A stretch of DNA of 64,000 bases from Miscanthus floridulus (GCF_019320115.1 NC_089584.1:54928852-54992851); one strand, 5' to 3'. Counted from the first letter of the stretch, positions 22,401 to 32,830 are shown. The notes: generated by a model not told the origin, from the sequence alone. Program-made: numbers and translations.

Positions 22401-24043
22401 TTCATGCATCTAGGATCGGAGGAAGAAATAACGTTGCTGGAGTTCGACGAAGTAGAGGAAGGGGGACCAGGAGAATCCTCAAGCCGCAGCTCCCGAAGGC
22501 GAGGAGCAGAACCCAGAAGAGCTTCCGGAGTGTCCTGATCACCGCCCCACTTCCTTTTTGAAAGGCAAGCCCGGGAGCATTTTAAGTCTCCCAGTATTTT
22601 ACAAATGATTACTTAAGTCCTTATGATTGATGCATTAGGTTATAAGAATTGAATGAAACCACTTGATGCATATAAATTCCTTGTCCATATATATACACCG
22701 TTAACCCTGTGTAGGTCCAGGATCGAATATATGCTTAGCCATGCTTAGACCGGTAGAAGTCGGGTGATTTCCTGTCACCTGCGAGATATAGGTGGGTACC
22801 GAAGCACGGTTGGCTATTTTTGCTATCATGGAACAGAACCATGGGGTGATGTAAACTGAGGCCAGATGGAGTCTATGCGTAGGTTGACTCATGTGATTCC
22901 GTCTGTGCCGGTTAAGGACCGTACCGTTGTTGGTACTTCTGACAAGATTGAACGCATGCCTATCACTTAGTTGGCCGGATAACTCGTTCCGACCATGAAG
23001 CCGAGTAGCTCAACTCAGGCCGGGTCCCGTTCTGTTGTGCGCTCCTTGCAGGGAGCCAAACTGAGCCCAAGGGCAGGGTAATCCTGAACATCCTGGCATT
23101 TGGTGTCCCCGATTGTGCGGCGCGGTACGAACCCGCGAAATGTGTACCTGAGTTGTACCAAAGGTGACCTACGGCGACTAATGATCTGGTCTGCCTGGGT
23201 TTGTGTTAGGAATAAATTCCCAGCTGGTTGAAATCGATTCGAATCACCGTCTCTCCCGGATAGTGAGAAACTTGGCTAGCCCCAACATTGTAGTAACTGT
23301 GTTATGGAACATGATGGTTCGAATGAATATGGAATTATAATACCGGCTATGGTTACTATTGTATGCTTTTAAAATGATATACCACATGTTTGGCACAGGT
23401 TAGCGGCTAATTTAGAGATGGATAGTTATAATTAACTTGATAACGGAATCATAATTGTATAACTGAGTTAATCGCTTTTATGCAAAATATTGTCAAGCTA
23501 TCTCTACTTATACAGCCTTGCATGATCCTTGGAGTCATTTTATTTCTGGTTTATGACGGGTAAGTCTAGCTGAGTATCTTCTCGTACTCAGGGTTTTATT
23601 TCCCATGTTGCAGATGGCACTGTGTACTATGGTTATTGCAAGAGTTGCTTCTATCCCGCTGTGGATCAGGAGTAAGCCTTAGGCAGGCTTCTTTATTAAT
23701 CCCTCTACTTGCTTTTTGTGGACTGTGATCCTATTTTGGCACTGTACTAAACTATGTTGGAAACTTTACTTTCAAACTTAATTTGCTTCCGCTTTTATCT
23801 ATCAAACTCGGTTTGTAATAACTTGGTTTCATACTCTGATGATGAAAATGTATCTGTGAACTTTATGTAATATGTGGCATGTGTGTTGAATCATGTACGA
23901 TCTTGGTTGTTGTAAATCGTTTATCGAGACCCGTTGTGGTACTCGACGGACTACCGGGTTTATATAGGTTCAAGTATGACAGTGCAACCGCTTGCGGGCT
24001 GCTATTGTACTTGTACTCTTATAAATTAGTCGATTCTGCGACA
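19415..24043 (+). mobile_element. Solo long LTR inserted in the GST gene
   Basis: It begins TGTAACACCCTAGG and ends GATTCTGCGACA, 4629 bp, with TG...CA ends. Flanks are CCGAA (19410-19414) and CCTAA (24044-24048), a 5-bp target duplication with one change. There is no internal coding region, primer site or second LTR, so it is a solo LTR left by recombination. Inside are a GC-rich block (20260-20990), AT-rich stretches and a 3' part with phrases such as CGTACTCAGGGTTTTATTTC. The start TGTAACACCC and the long size suggest a Tekay/Del-type chromovirus LTR; that is inference. Open frames inside it (for example 20131-20610) are compositional. Confidence 0.85.
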
Positions 24044-24072
24044 CCTAACACTGTCACTACCGGCGGCGCCAT

Positions 24073-24232
24073 CTCTGGTCACCCAAGCTTCTCCCGTGAA
24101 AGAAAGCGTGAAAGAGGTCAAGGTGCGGCGCCGGTGCTCAGTTTTGCCTGCGGTATGCCTGGTGGTAGAGTAATCTACGCCTAAGGCCAAGTTGCTCGAG
24201 GACGAGGACAGAAAGACAAATACATCAGTGTT
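24073..24232 (-). other. Former 5' flank of the GST gene
   Basis: This is the region just upstream of the minus-strand GST start codon and should include its leader and proximal promoter. It is moderately GC-rich. No confident TATA box was found. Confidence 0.35.
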
Positions 24233-24472
24233 ACTTCTTCCGTCCCTAACTAACTATCTGTCGTTTTCGCTTTTTGAGAATTAACTTTGACTAAATATAT
24301 ATTAAAAATATTAACATCTATAATACATAATTAATATCATTGATAGATATTTGAATCTCGTTTTTTAATAAATCTATTTAGAGATAGAAATGTTGCACGT
24401 ATTTTCTATAAATTAAGTCAAACTTATTGACACATAAATCATAGCGACAGAATGTTTAGGAAGATAGGGAGC
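24233..24472. mobile_element. Stowaway-like MITE 1
   Basis: The ends CTTCTTCCGTCCCTAA (left) and TTTAGGAAGATAGGGAG (right) are degenerate Stowaway (Tc1/mariner) inverted repeats of the type CTCCCTCCGTCC. The interior of about 240 bp is AT-rich and non-coding. It lies in the upstream region of the GST remnant. Confidence 0.65.
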
Positions 24473-24606
24473 ACGATGTTTGCTAGATGCCTATGCATAG
24501 ACAGTAATGCCAGTCAATAGAGCAGACGTGGACGACAGATGGTCCTCGACTTCGGGAAAGTGATGTGTGAATGTGAGTGTGACACTCTAAAAAAAATTGC
24601 ATAGTG

Positions 24607-24853
24607 ACTCCACCTCAAAATAAGTATCCCTATACTATCCATGATGGTCAAACTTCTAAGTTTGCCTATATTTATAGAAAATATTAGCAATATTTGTATC
24701 TTTAAATAAATTTATTATAAAAATAAATTCGAAGATTTATTTAGTGATATCAATTATATACTATAAATATTAATCTTTTATATATTTTAGTTAAAGTTAA
24801 GAATATTTGACTCCTCGGGAAGCAAAATGACACTTATTTTAGGATAGAGAGAA
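24607..24853. mobile_element. Stowaway-like MITE 2
   Basis: The left end ACTCCACCTCAAAATAAGT and the right end ACTTATTTTAGGATAGAGAG are inverted and match the common grass Stowaway consensus. Interior phrases (GGTCAAACTT, TTTATAGAAAATATTAGC) are also typical. It is non-coding and about 247 bp long. Confidence 0.75.
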
Positions 24854-25011
24854 TATGTTAAAATGTCATATTTATATATAATTTATAAGACCATACACAG
24901 ATAGATATAAGTTAGCAATTCACCACACAACTTAAGGATGACCTCTCTCATCAATAAACAAAGCGAAGGTCTCCCGGGCACTCTATGCTCAGTTCCGGCG
25001 AGGTGGCGAGA

Positions 25012-25119
25012 AGCCTGTTTGTTTGAACTTATTAGCCGGCTTATCAGCTAGAATCTATAGTATTTTTCTCTCACAACAAAATAACTTCAACCGACTTTAA
25101 TACCAGTCGAACAGGCCCC
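25012..25119. mobile_element. Short MITE with AACAGGCC-type ends
   Basis: The ends AGCCTGTTTGTTTGAAC and GTCGAACAGGCCC are imperfect inverted repeats. Between them are the phrases TTATTAGCCGGCTTATCAGC and TTTCTCTCACAACAAAATAA, typical of an abundant grass non-autonomous DNA element, probably hAT-type. Target duplications are not clear. Confidence 0.6.
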
Positions 25120-25867
25120 TCGGCACCATCCAGTAGAAAGATGAATTCATTCTTTTCATGCAAGCAGCTCCACCTCTTAGAGCACCTCCACTGCTGCAAC
25201 GAACCCATAAGGAAAGAATGAATAGAAGTATGGTTCGATAACCCCAACATAGACATCGGTTTTGTGGCCCCCATATAAAATGAAAAAAAAACTCTCTCCC
25301 TGCGGATCCACTCCTCACGTGACTGGACAAAAATTCTGCCCCATATACAATCTGTGTATAATAAATAGACTGGTCATAGAGCCGAAGTTTTTGGGATATA
25401 CGTAGGAGGAAGTAGGCAAAGCTGTCTAGGCGCAACGGCACCATGCCAACGGCCATGCGCCCTGTACAAGTTATATTTTATTGAACACAAGGAATACAAG
25501 TAACTAGTATCACTAGCAGGAAACCCCGTGCAGTTGCGCGGGCTAGCAAGCATTACAATGTGCGGTGTTTTTATTATAAAATACAATTATGTTTGTTTCA
25601 GTTGAAAAGTAAAACCTCTTGAGTTGTTGCTTGTGGTTTGCCAATTTGTGATATATATATAGGCATGTAGAAGAATCGAGCATCTCAAACCGAAGCTGTA
25701 CGGGGTAGGGAGCTTGGTATAAAAATCCATATTCATGCTACATGGATCAGGCTAGGGAACATGTTATGAAAATCCATAGTCATGCTACATGGATCAGGGT
25801 CTTTTCCTTGGAAATTTTGGAGTTGAGTGTTGAACTGTTGGATGCACAGTTTCAGATTATAATGCAC
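25120..25867. other. Intergenic, with a short tandem duplication
   Basis: No gene is called. The phrase AAAATCCAT(A)...CATGCTACATGGATCAGG occurs twice, near 25722-25750 and 25768-25798, a local duplication with a period close to 48 bases. At 25523-25545 the phrase CCCCGTGCAGTTGCGCGGGC forms a small hairpin followed by TAG. Confidence 0.35.
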
Positions 25868-26190
25868 ATACACCAATTTGTGCAGCCTGTCATAGCCTGA
25901 ACCATTTCTTCTTTTGGTATGAAGCAAAGCAAATGCGCTCCATCTTCTTTGACAGACACCTGATGATATGCATTGCGAGGCAATATGTAATTGAGGACAC
26001 TGCCCTGCATAAGAACATCACCAGTCAGCTGCAAATAATTTTAAAAAGTTCACCTGTAGCATCTTACAGAGGACGATCACCATCAGCAGATGAATACCTG
26101 CAATGTTTGTGACATCTAGTGCTGATCACCGAGGTTCTGCATCTCCAAATAACCCTCTCAGAGCTAGGCAGCGGACAGCATGTAACTGTT
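25868..26190 (-). pseudogene. Possible exon pair of an unrecognised gene
   Basis: On the minus strand, a segment ending near 26100 reads HAVRCLALRGLFGDAEPR, then a TGA stop, then SALDVTNIA, and is followed by CAG|GTATTC, a donor-like site. After about 70 bases an acceptor-like TTTGCAG precedes LTGDVLMQGSVLNYILPRNA, then YHQVSVKEDGAHLLCFIPK, and the reading ends in a stop near 25852. The amino-acid texture looks like real protein rather than random translation. However, one stop interrupts the first part, and the splice phase does not join cleanly. I do not recognise the family. It may be a gene fragment carried by a transposon or the relic of a local gene. Confidence 0.35.
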
Positions 26191-26974
26191 GAATGTTAAC
26201 ACATTCATTAATTTTCCTTATAAGTAGTGTTAAAAGTTCATCCTGACATAAAAAAGAGCATCAGCAAAGATTGTGACACGACGAAAAAAGAGACCAGCAG
26301 TGAAGCAGCGAGGGAAAAGAGCACGTCATTGTTGTTTAAAAATGTTTTCACTATAATATTACATCATGTGCAAATGGCATCATAAGTAGCAATGAGACAT
26401 CAGAAATGAAAATCGGTAATAGCCCATAATACTGCTTTGGAAACTCCATTTGTAAAGGTGAAGCATAGGTGTGGAAATAATGTATACTGGATTAATCACA
26501 TGGTAGGATCTAAAATTTGCATCGGCCAAATCACTGACCGCACCAAACTTTAATATTAATATTTTTCACAGTTCTTGGAAATGCACAATGGTCTTGAATA
26601 AGTGGAGTACATGTAACATAATTGGATATTATTTGTTATAACTGAACCTTTGGCACCTTTTTTTTTCATGATTGCACAAAGTTAAATTCAGTAGCTGAAT
26701 CTCGGTTCAGCTGTTCAAACCCAAGGTCTATCGGTACTACAGATAGCATGGAACTGAATTAACTTGCAAAACATGGCATCCTAGCCCTGAGCAACAATTG
26801 TCCATCGGTATTTCGCGGTATACCATGGAGAGGGCCTGCACAATTCATGCCATCTTTTAATGTGTTGGACGTTGACTTTTTTGCTGTAACTTGTAGCAGT
26901 AATATGTAAGCTGAGAAGGCCTGCTCTTTGACTCTCCGGCACAACTTACCTCAGAGCTCTGATCTATGACATGG

Positions 26975-26977
<3 letters not shown>
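26191..26977. other. Intergenic; nothing recognised
   Basis: AT-rich, with no confident coding, repeat or RNA feature. It may include intron or flank of the exon-like segments to the left. Confidence 0.25.
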
Positions 26978-27065
<88 letters not shown>

Positions 27066-27078
27066 ATTATTATTATTA
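26978..27078. repeat. (AT)n then (TTA)6 microsatellite
   Basis: A perfect alternating AT run covers 26978-27061 (84 bases, 42 units) and passes straight into six TTA units. Such runs vary in length by slippage. The poly-IY translations seen in this stretch are artefacts. Confidence 0.95.
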
Positions 27079-27621
27079 TCTCCTACAACTAAAAAAATAA
27101 AGTGTGGACATTTTTTGGTGCGACATTTGTTTTGGTTCGTCCGTCTGCCTACGCCTGCGATCCCACGATATCTCCTCGATTGAATATTGTCTGTCATGTG
27201 ATAGAGAAATCACGGTAAAATAGGAAGTAGAAAATTATTGTACTATTCATATACACATTGCATGTTTGCATGCACCAGCATACATGGCAACGAGCAAAAG
27301 GAAAGAGAATTAACACAGAAAGAAAGAGAATTAAGACAAAAGGAACATCTTTGCATTTCTGAGAACCTTGCCAAATCTACCTACATTTAATTACTTCTCA
27401 TCTTTGCATTTGCAACAGGAACAACTTTTTCCTCCTTTCATTTGGTTTCACGCTCACGTGTTCCATCGCCCTCGCTTGCTGCTTTTTACTGAAATTGCCC
27501 TTGGGTCTGTTCATTTTAAATCCTTTCTCCATATCCCCGTTCCCTAATCCATGGACCATCGCGACAGTAGACACTAGACACCATTTCTTGCGTGAACCAT
27601 AGTTGATGTCATCTGTCTTCC

Positions 27622-28730
27622 ATGGCTCAGCCTCCTAATCCTAAGAGAAGGTACCTCTCCCTGACTGGAGATCCGGCCTGTCAGAGGATCTCCTCGAGTC
27701 CATCGGGCAGTGTCTCGCGTCAGGCCACGACGCGGCGTCCTTCCGATCCGCTTGCTCCCCATGGCGCGCCGCCGTCCCGTTCGCGACCTTCGGGCTGCTC
27801 CTGCTGCTCCCGTTCGACCCCGACTCGGACCACGTCGGCTTCTACTGCGTCCCGAAGAAGGTCTTGTCCAAGACGCTGCCCGACGTGCGCGGCAAGGTGG
27901 CGTGCGGCTCCTCGTGTGGGTGGCTGGCGCTCATGGACGAGGCGGCGTCCGTGACGCTGCTGAATCCAATCGCCGGTGCCCGTGCCCCTCACGTTGAGCT
28001 CCCGCCAGCAGGCGAACACGTCACGGCGACGTCCTCATTGGAACGCATGTCTAAGGTCCACGGCCGGTGGGTCCTCCATCCCACCAACGGCTACAGGGAT
28101 GCGGGTGCCGCAGGCAGAGCCATCAAGCTAGAAGACATGAGGGACGTGTTCTTCCGTGAGATCGTGCTCTCGGCACCGCCTGACGCCGCCGACCGCGAGT
28201 GCGTGGCCATGGCCATGCTTGGGTGCTCTACGGAGGTCGCGTTCTGCCGGGTTGGAGTCGACAGCGCATGGACGCTGCTCGACACCAAACTGGAGTTCTG
28301 CGTGGGATCCATCGTCCACTGCCAAGGCAAGTTCTTGGCAATCGACTGCACTGGAGAAATCTCCGTCTGCAGCAGCAACGCCGCCGACGCTACTCCAACC
28401 GCGACGCTGCTGCCATCGCTGTCGCCACCTGCGGGGCTCTGCCACTGCAACTATCTGGAATCAAACGGTGAGCTGCCCATTGTGGGTGCCATGGTGAGCA
28501 CGTTCCACGAGACACAGAGCTTCACCTACAACAGCGCGATCTACAAGTGCAACCTCCAAGACCGTACGCCGGAGTGGTCCAGGGTGAGGGACATCGGTGA
28601 TCAAACATTGTTCGTGTCTAAACATTTCAATGAAAGCTTCAATGGAACAAGTGTATTCAAGTATAAGGAGAACAAAATCTACATATCTAAGTCATTGTAT
28701 GGGGATCCATATGACTTGGTCCATCGATAG
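27622..28730 (+). pseudogene. DUF295 F-box-like protein, N-terminus shifted
   Basis: The main frame is open from 27645 to the stop at 28728-28730. It encodes DWRSGLSEDLLESIGQCL, an F-box-like start; SACSPWRAAVPF, the Trp-Arg core of the F-box; then KVACGSSCGWLALMDEA and TLLNPIAGARAPHVELPP, the typical phrases of DUF295 grass F-box proteins. Later parts (GSIVHCQGKFLAID, GDPYDLVHR) also fit. The only nearby ATG with a good context (27622, MAQPPNPKRR) is in another frame, and a TAA at 27642 closes the main frame upstream. A one-base shift near 27645-27662 therefore separates start from body. An internal ATG at 27864 would lose the F-box. Members of this family may act as SCF substrate receptors. 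A fragment of HSP70 follows within 30 bases. Confidence 0.7.
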
Positions 28731-28755
28731 GAGATCGTTGATATTGCTACCGGCG

Positions 28756-28954
28756 CTGAGTAAGGACAAGTTAGCACTGCAAAGGCTCAGAAAAGCTGCT
28801 GAGAAGGCCAAGGTTGAGTTTTTCTCCACTATGCATACTAAAACCTATGTTCCCGTTTATCATTGCCGATGCTTTTGATGCAAAGCAATTCAACTTTACC
28901 ATGATCAGATATAAGTTTGAGTCTCTTGTGAGAGATCTCATAGAGGGACTCTCA
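28756..28954 (+). pseudogene. Fragment of mitochondrial-type HSP70
   Basis: The frame from 28756 reads LSKDKLALQRLRKAAEKAKV, then EFFSTMHTKT, a clear match to the HSP70/DnaK nucleotide-binding domain where relatives read DLSKDKLALQRLREAAEKAK. Near 28850 a one-base shift is needed to continue with PFIIADAFDAKQFNFTMIR and then YKFESLVRDLIEG. The KFESL form and the ALQRLREAAEKAK context favour the mitochondrial type over cytosolic ones. Only about 66 codons of a roughly 680-residue protein are present. It sits directly downstream of the DUF295 frame on the same strand with no intergenic space, which suggests capture or rearrangement rather than a local gene. Confidence 0.8.
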
Positions 28955-29979
28955 TTCTTTATGTGATCTGCCTCAAGAATACTGGCAAGACGATGGATCC
29001 ATATTGGAATGTCGCACCAAAAAGTGTCCACGATTTATTTCCCATGAATACATGCGGGTACTATGATAACACTAACTACACCAAATGAAAGATTAGAGAG
29101 AATTTGCATTGCCTCCAGAAGGATTTATTTATTAAGTTCTTTGAACTCTACAGGTAGTTTTGAAATATCTGTTTGCATATCTTACCTCGTATCTTAATTC
29201 AAAATTTTGTAGTTTAATTAGGATATTTAGGTGATTGTATATATATAATATTCAATACAAGAATAATCTATGCATGATCTTCTTAAAAGATTTCTGCAGT
29301 GTAAAGACATCTTCGTTTTTCATGCATGCCCGTGCTAACGCTACGGTAAAAACAAAAGGACAATATATCAATTAAAAAATAAAAACAAAACTCATACTCA
29401 AAGTCAAAAAGATAAATTATGGATGCTTGAATTTTGTCATCCATTATCTACCGGCGTGCCTATAAAATAGACTGAATAAACAATTAAACATAGATAGAAA
29501 ACTAAATTAATGAAAGGATCATTGCAAGACATCAATCATCTCATAGCTTCGGACAATATGACAAAGCTACTAAAAATTGTAACCGTGCCCTCACCTCAAA
29601 CATTGTCCAGATAAATGGATTACAATGAAAGAAATAAATATCGGAGATTTCTTCCTACCAATATAAAACATTATCTTAGACGCATCACGGAAAGGTCTAT
29701 AAAGTAGAGTTTGTGAGCCTGCGACGCCGCGCACTCCGTGACTGTGTTAAATTCATAAACTTTGCTTTTTGATTAAATATCACTTTAACGTTGGTATTTA
29801 ATTTTTACAGTATTGTTATCTTATCGTGCGATCCGTGTGTTTTTAACATAAATTGTTAGTTATCTCGTAGATACACACGGACACGCTACCAGTAACATAT
29901 CAAACCTAAAACACGGAATCATTTTTCTCTGCTTGTATAAGTGGTCTCCCTGTAGTGAGTTCTTAATTGTTTTCTTATT
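28955..29979. other. Intergenic AT-rich DNA
   Basis: No gene is supported. Near 29326-29345 the phrase GCCCGTGCTAACGCTACGG is an imperfect hairpin, similar in style to the one at 25523. The rest has no recognised structure. Confidence 0.3.
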
Positions 29980-30870
29980 TTGTATTACAAATTTAAACTC
30001 AAACAAATGTTAGTAAACTCAAAACAATTTGTTTTCAAGGCTGTGCAGGCAGCATGCTATTTTTTCCTCTCTTTTTTTTCTGGTTTGGTATTCCATCGAG
30101 CGACCGAAAGGCAGAAGACAGCAAGGCGAAAGAGAACAGGGATTGAAGGCCTTACCGTGTATGGGGAGGAAGAAGGCGCCGTCAGAGCGGAACAAAGAGG
30201 GCAACTCCGGTGTACCGTGGCAGGCAGCTGTAACGGAGGTGGAGATGGCCGAAGAGGGCGTTTGGAGAGGTGGATCTGGCGCAAGTGCTGTCCCTCCGGC
30301 TGGCGCGGGCCTGAAGCCGGTGGACAAGAGCGGCGGCGGCGGACCCCTGCCGTGTGAGGCTTCCGGCAAGGGCTACATCCTTTCGTCTGTGGCCCTTAGC
30401 GGCTGCCGGACGGGCAGGCGTGTCCGCGGCTGTCAGCGGTGCCGCGGGCGTCAGTAGCCGGCGGCACCCATCACCTCCTCAGGACGGGAGGCGAGGAAGA
30501 GGAGAGAGCCGGCGATGGGCACGGCTGGCGCGGTGGGGCGTGGCGGCAGGGACGGCCAGGGTTACGGCGGCGCTGGCAGGGGCGGGGAGCGACGCGGAGG
30601 GAACGCAGGTCTGGCTGCGAGGCCGCGGCACAGAGGGTAAGCTGGGGCAGCGGAGGGCAGCGGGGCGTTGCGGGTCTGAGTGGTGCGGAGGGCGGCGGAG
30701 GCCATCGGGGAGCGAGCGACGCCGTGTCGTAGAAGGTTCGCGAGTCGCAATTTTTTTAATCCCCGCTGCCCGTACGGGAGGGATGACGGAGTCTGAAGTG
30801 GAGGAGGTGATCTGTAGACCGTTGATGGCAAATCGAACGGGCAAGAATAAGAGGTGACGTGGCACGATGT
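29980..30870. other. GC-rich block with overlapping ORFs, no gene called
   Basis: From about 30100 to 30870 the DNA is GC- and CpG-rich and open in several frames on both strands (plus 30029-30457, 30354-30857, 30439-30732; minus 30479-30865). None shows a domain, and the predicted proteins are Arg/Gly/Pro-rich as expected from composition. It could be the promoter and first exon of a lost gene or part of an LTR or MULE. The end TGACGTGGCACGATG at 30855-30870 is also unassigned. Confidence 0.3.
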
Positions 30871-30987
30871 GGGATCAAATAGGTGAGTATAGGAGTAAGG
30901 GTAAGGTATAGATGTCCATGTGCCACATATATTATTTTATTTAGCTATGATTAGCATTTCTGCAGGATGTAATTTTACTTCTACATC

Positions 30988-30997
30988 TATAGTTCGC
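30988..30997. repeat. Target duplication of the foldback element
   Basis: TATAGTTCGC here matches 31938-31947 exactly. The joined target is CTATAGTTCGCAAGC. Confidence 0.88.
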
Positions 30998-31937
30998 GGA
31001 AAAAGTCTACTTGACCCCCCAACTATCATACTTGGTCTACTTCACCCCCTCAAGTATGAAATCGTCTGTTTTACCCCCTGAACTATCTAAAACCGTCTGT
31101 TTTACCCTCTGGGGCGGTTTTCAGCGGCGGTTTTGCTACAGTAACAGCGGGTTTACTACAGTGACGGCGGGTTTGCTACACTACCCGTGGTTTTGAATTT
31201 CCTTTTTTTTATTTATTTTCGGTGAATTTTTGAAAAATCATAGTAAATCATAGAAAAATCATAAAATGAAAAATCTAATTTTATTGGACTCCACATGAGT
31301 AGATATACATAGTGAATATATAATACGGTATACTTTAGTATAAAATTTTTACTGTAGCCTTAGATTAATTGGAAAATCCAATTTTGTCTATAATTAATTA
31401 GAATAATTCATAGCTGCAGCTTCTATGGTCCAATTGTGGTGAAATTTTTATGGTACGCTAATTATTTTATGCTTGAACTATAGTAAAAATTTCGTACTCA
31501 TTGGACTATGTATAACTTAGTTATAGATAAATTCTAATTAATTACAGACAAAATTGGATTTTCTAATTAATCTAAGGCTACAGTAAAAATTTTGTACTAA
31601 AGTATACCGTATTATATATTCACTATGTAGATCTACTCATGTGGAGTCCAATAAAATTAGATTTTTCATTTTATGATTTTTCTATGATTTACTATGATTT
31701 TTCAAAAATTCACCGAAAATAAATAAAAAAAAGGAAATTCAAAACCACGGGTACTGTAGCAAACCCGCCGTCACTATAGCAAACCCGTTGTTACTGTAGC
31801 AAAACCGACGCTGAAAACCGCCCCAGGGGTAAAACAGACGGTTTTAGATAGTTCAGGGGGTAAAACAGACGGTTTCATAGTTGAGGGGGTGAAGTAGACC
31901 AAGTATGATAGTTGGGGGGGTCAAGTAGACTTTTTCC
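30998..31937. mobile_element. 940-bp foldback element, probably MULE-derived
   Basis: It starts GGAAAAAGTCTACTTGACCC and ends GGGTCAAGTAGACTTTTTCC. The two arms of more than 400 bases (about 30998-31420 and 31515-31937) are near-perfect inverted copies, including the phrases CGTCTGTTTTACCCCC, GGCGGTTTTGCTACAGTA, TGGACTCCACATGAGTAGAT and ATACGGTATACTTTAGTA. TATAGTTCGC occurs at 30988-30997 and again at 31938-31947, a 10-bp target duplication, close to the 9 bp usual for Mutator-like elements. No protein is encoded. RNA crossing it would form a very long hairpin. Confidence 0.9.
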
Positions 31938-31947
31938 TATAGTTCGC

Positions 31948-32429
31948 AAGCTGCAGTGTTAGGCAGTTCTGTTTTCTGGACCATGGTTCAATTCTGGCCA
32001 ACACCAGAGGTGCTCTTATGCAATGGATGCTTCCAAAAGACCCCTCCAGTTGTCATAATAATATTCCCCTTCTCATCCCGGAGACTCCTCCCAAGACCTG
32101 CCTTGTTGGAATCAGCACCGTAGGCTCTATCCACTAGTTAAACAATGGTTTTGCTCAAGCCTAGTTTTCCACGGACGATTCATAAAGAGCAGACTCAAGT
32201 AAAACCAGACATGTGGGCCTATGATATGAACCATTAGTATAGATACACCAACACTAGCAGTAGAGTTAAATGAATCGCTAGTGTAAATCTACACTAGTGG
32301 TTCACTTAAGACTACCGCTAGTGTAAATTGATTCTACATTGATTGATGTCTTAAGTTACCATCACATTAGTAGTTTTGTAAGTGTACCGCCTATGTATAA
32401 GCATTTGTCCTGGAGGTCTTCTTAATCAT
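31948..32429. other. Unassigned, with weak RNase H-like and CACTA-like traces
   Basis: On the minus strand, 32117-31990 can be read as ADSNKAGLGRSLRDEKGNII and more, a texture like the RNase H-type domain of LINEs, but it is too short to assign. At 32230-32330 the unit (C/G)CTAGTGTAAAT recurs, as in CACTA subterminal repeats. No boundary could be placed. Confidence 0.25.
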
Positions 32430-32830
32430 TCATATGCGCCCTGGGTGATGTGGGGTACTTTTGAAGGCCAAGATGAACTCGAACCTCGAGTTGGGCTAGG
32501 CGTCACGCTTAGCTTGGATGTCCTTGTTGGTCTCCTTTGCCTCACACCTCTCTCCAAGTACCTCATGATCCCGTCCAATGTTCCTAAGCATGATAACATA
32601 ATTAGGTAGCAATATATTCTCATAACTATAAAAAGAGTTGCTTGAGAACGAGCACACCTCTAAATTTAATTGTCGCCTTCGAGCTCTAGCCATTGATCCT
32701 TATATAACAATTAGAGAAATGGCGGGTGTATCCGAAGGAGTGATGTCCTCATCAACGAACTTATGTGTTGGTATGCTTTTGATCAGCATAGAGATGGTGG
32801 AAAGCTTCAATATACATCTGATGCCCAACA
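32430..32830 (+). repeat. Dispersed repeat X, copy 2 (partial)
   Basis: Phrases such as CTTGGATGTCCTTGTTGG, TAGGTAGCAATATATTCT and GAACGAGCACACCTC match the right part of repeat X copy 1 (17380-17900) in the same order and direction. The sequence between the phrases differs by indels. No ORF is convincing. Confidence 0.45.

Larger units (their letters stand above)
18461..24072 (-). pseudogene. Phi-class glutathione S-transferase, split by a solo LTR
   Basis: GSTs join glutathione to electrophiles in the cytosol. The minus-strand ATG is at 24072-24070, coding MAPPVVTV; the LTR at 19415-24043 interrupts here. Exon 1 resumes at 19414-19283 (FGTANFANAARVMACLDEVG to EHLARN) and ends at a GT donor. 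Intron 1 is 179 bases. Exon 2 (19103-19055) is 49 bases, the usual phi-class size, and reads PFG-stop-IPAFHDGDIMLF, with TAA at 19094-19092 where the family has Gln. Intron 2 is 133 bases. Exon 3 (18921-18461) is fully open from ESRAIAKYVLRKYSKASH, through AGDFFSFADLNHFPF, to ILSPIW. Without the LTR the protein would be about 220 residues, normal for the class. The catalytic-Ser position appears to be Phe (TANF where relatives have AMS). The LTR and the stop both inactivate it. Confidence 0.9.

Noticed and set aside
25097..25456. Minus-strand ORF of 119 codons
   Set aside because: It overlaps the end of a MITE and shows no domain; the sequence looks like intergenic repeat.
26964..27197. ORFs on both strands coding runs of Ile-Tyr
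   Set aside because: They are translations of the (AT)n microsatellite and have no protein character.
29980..30865. Four overlapping ORFs of 90-170 codons
   Set aside because: All frames are open because of GC-rich composition. No motif or homology was recognised, so only the region is described.
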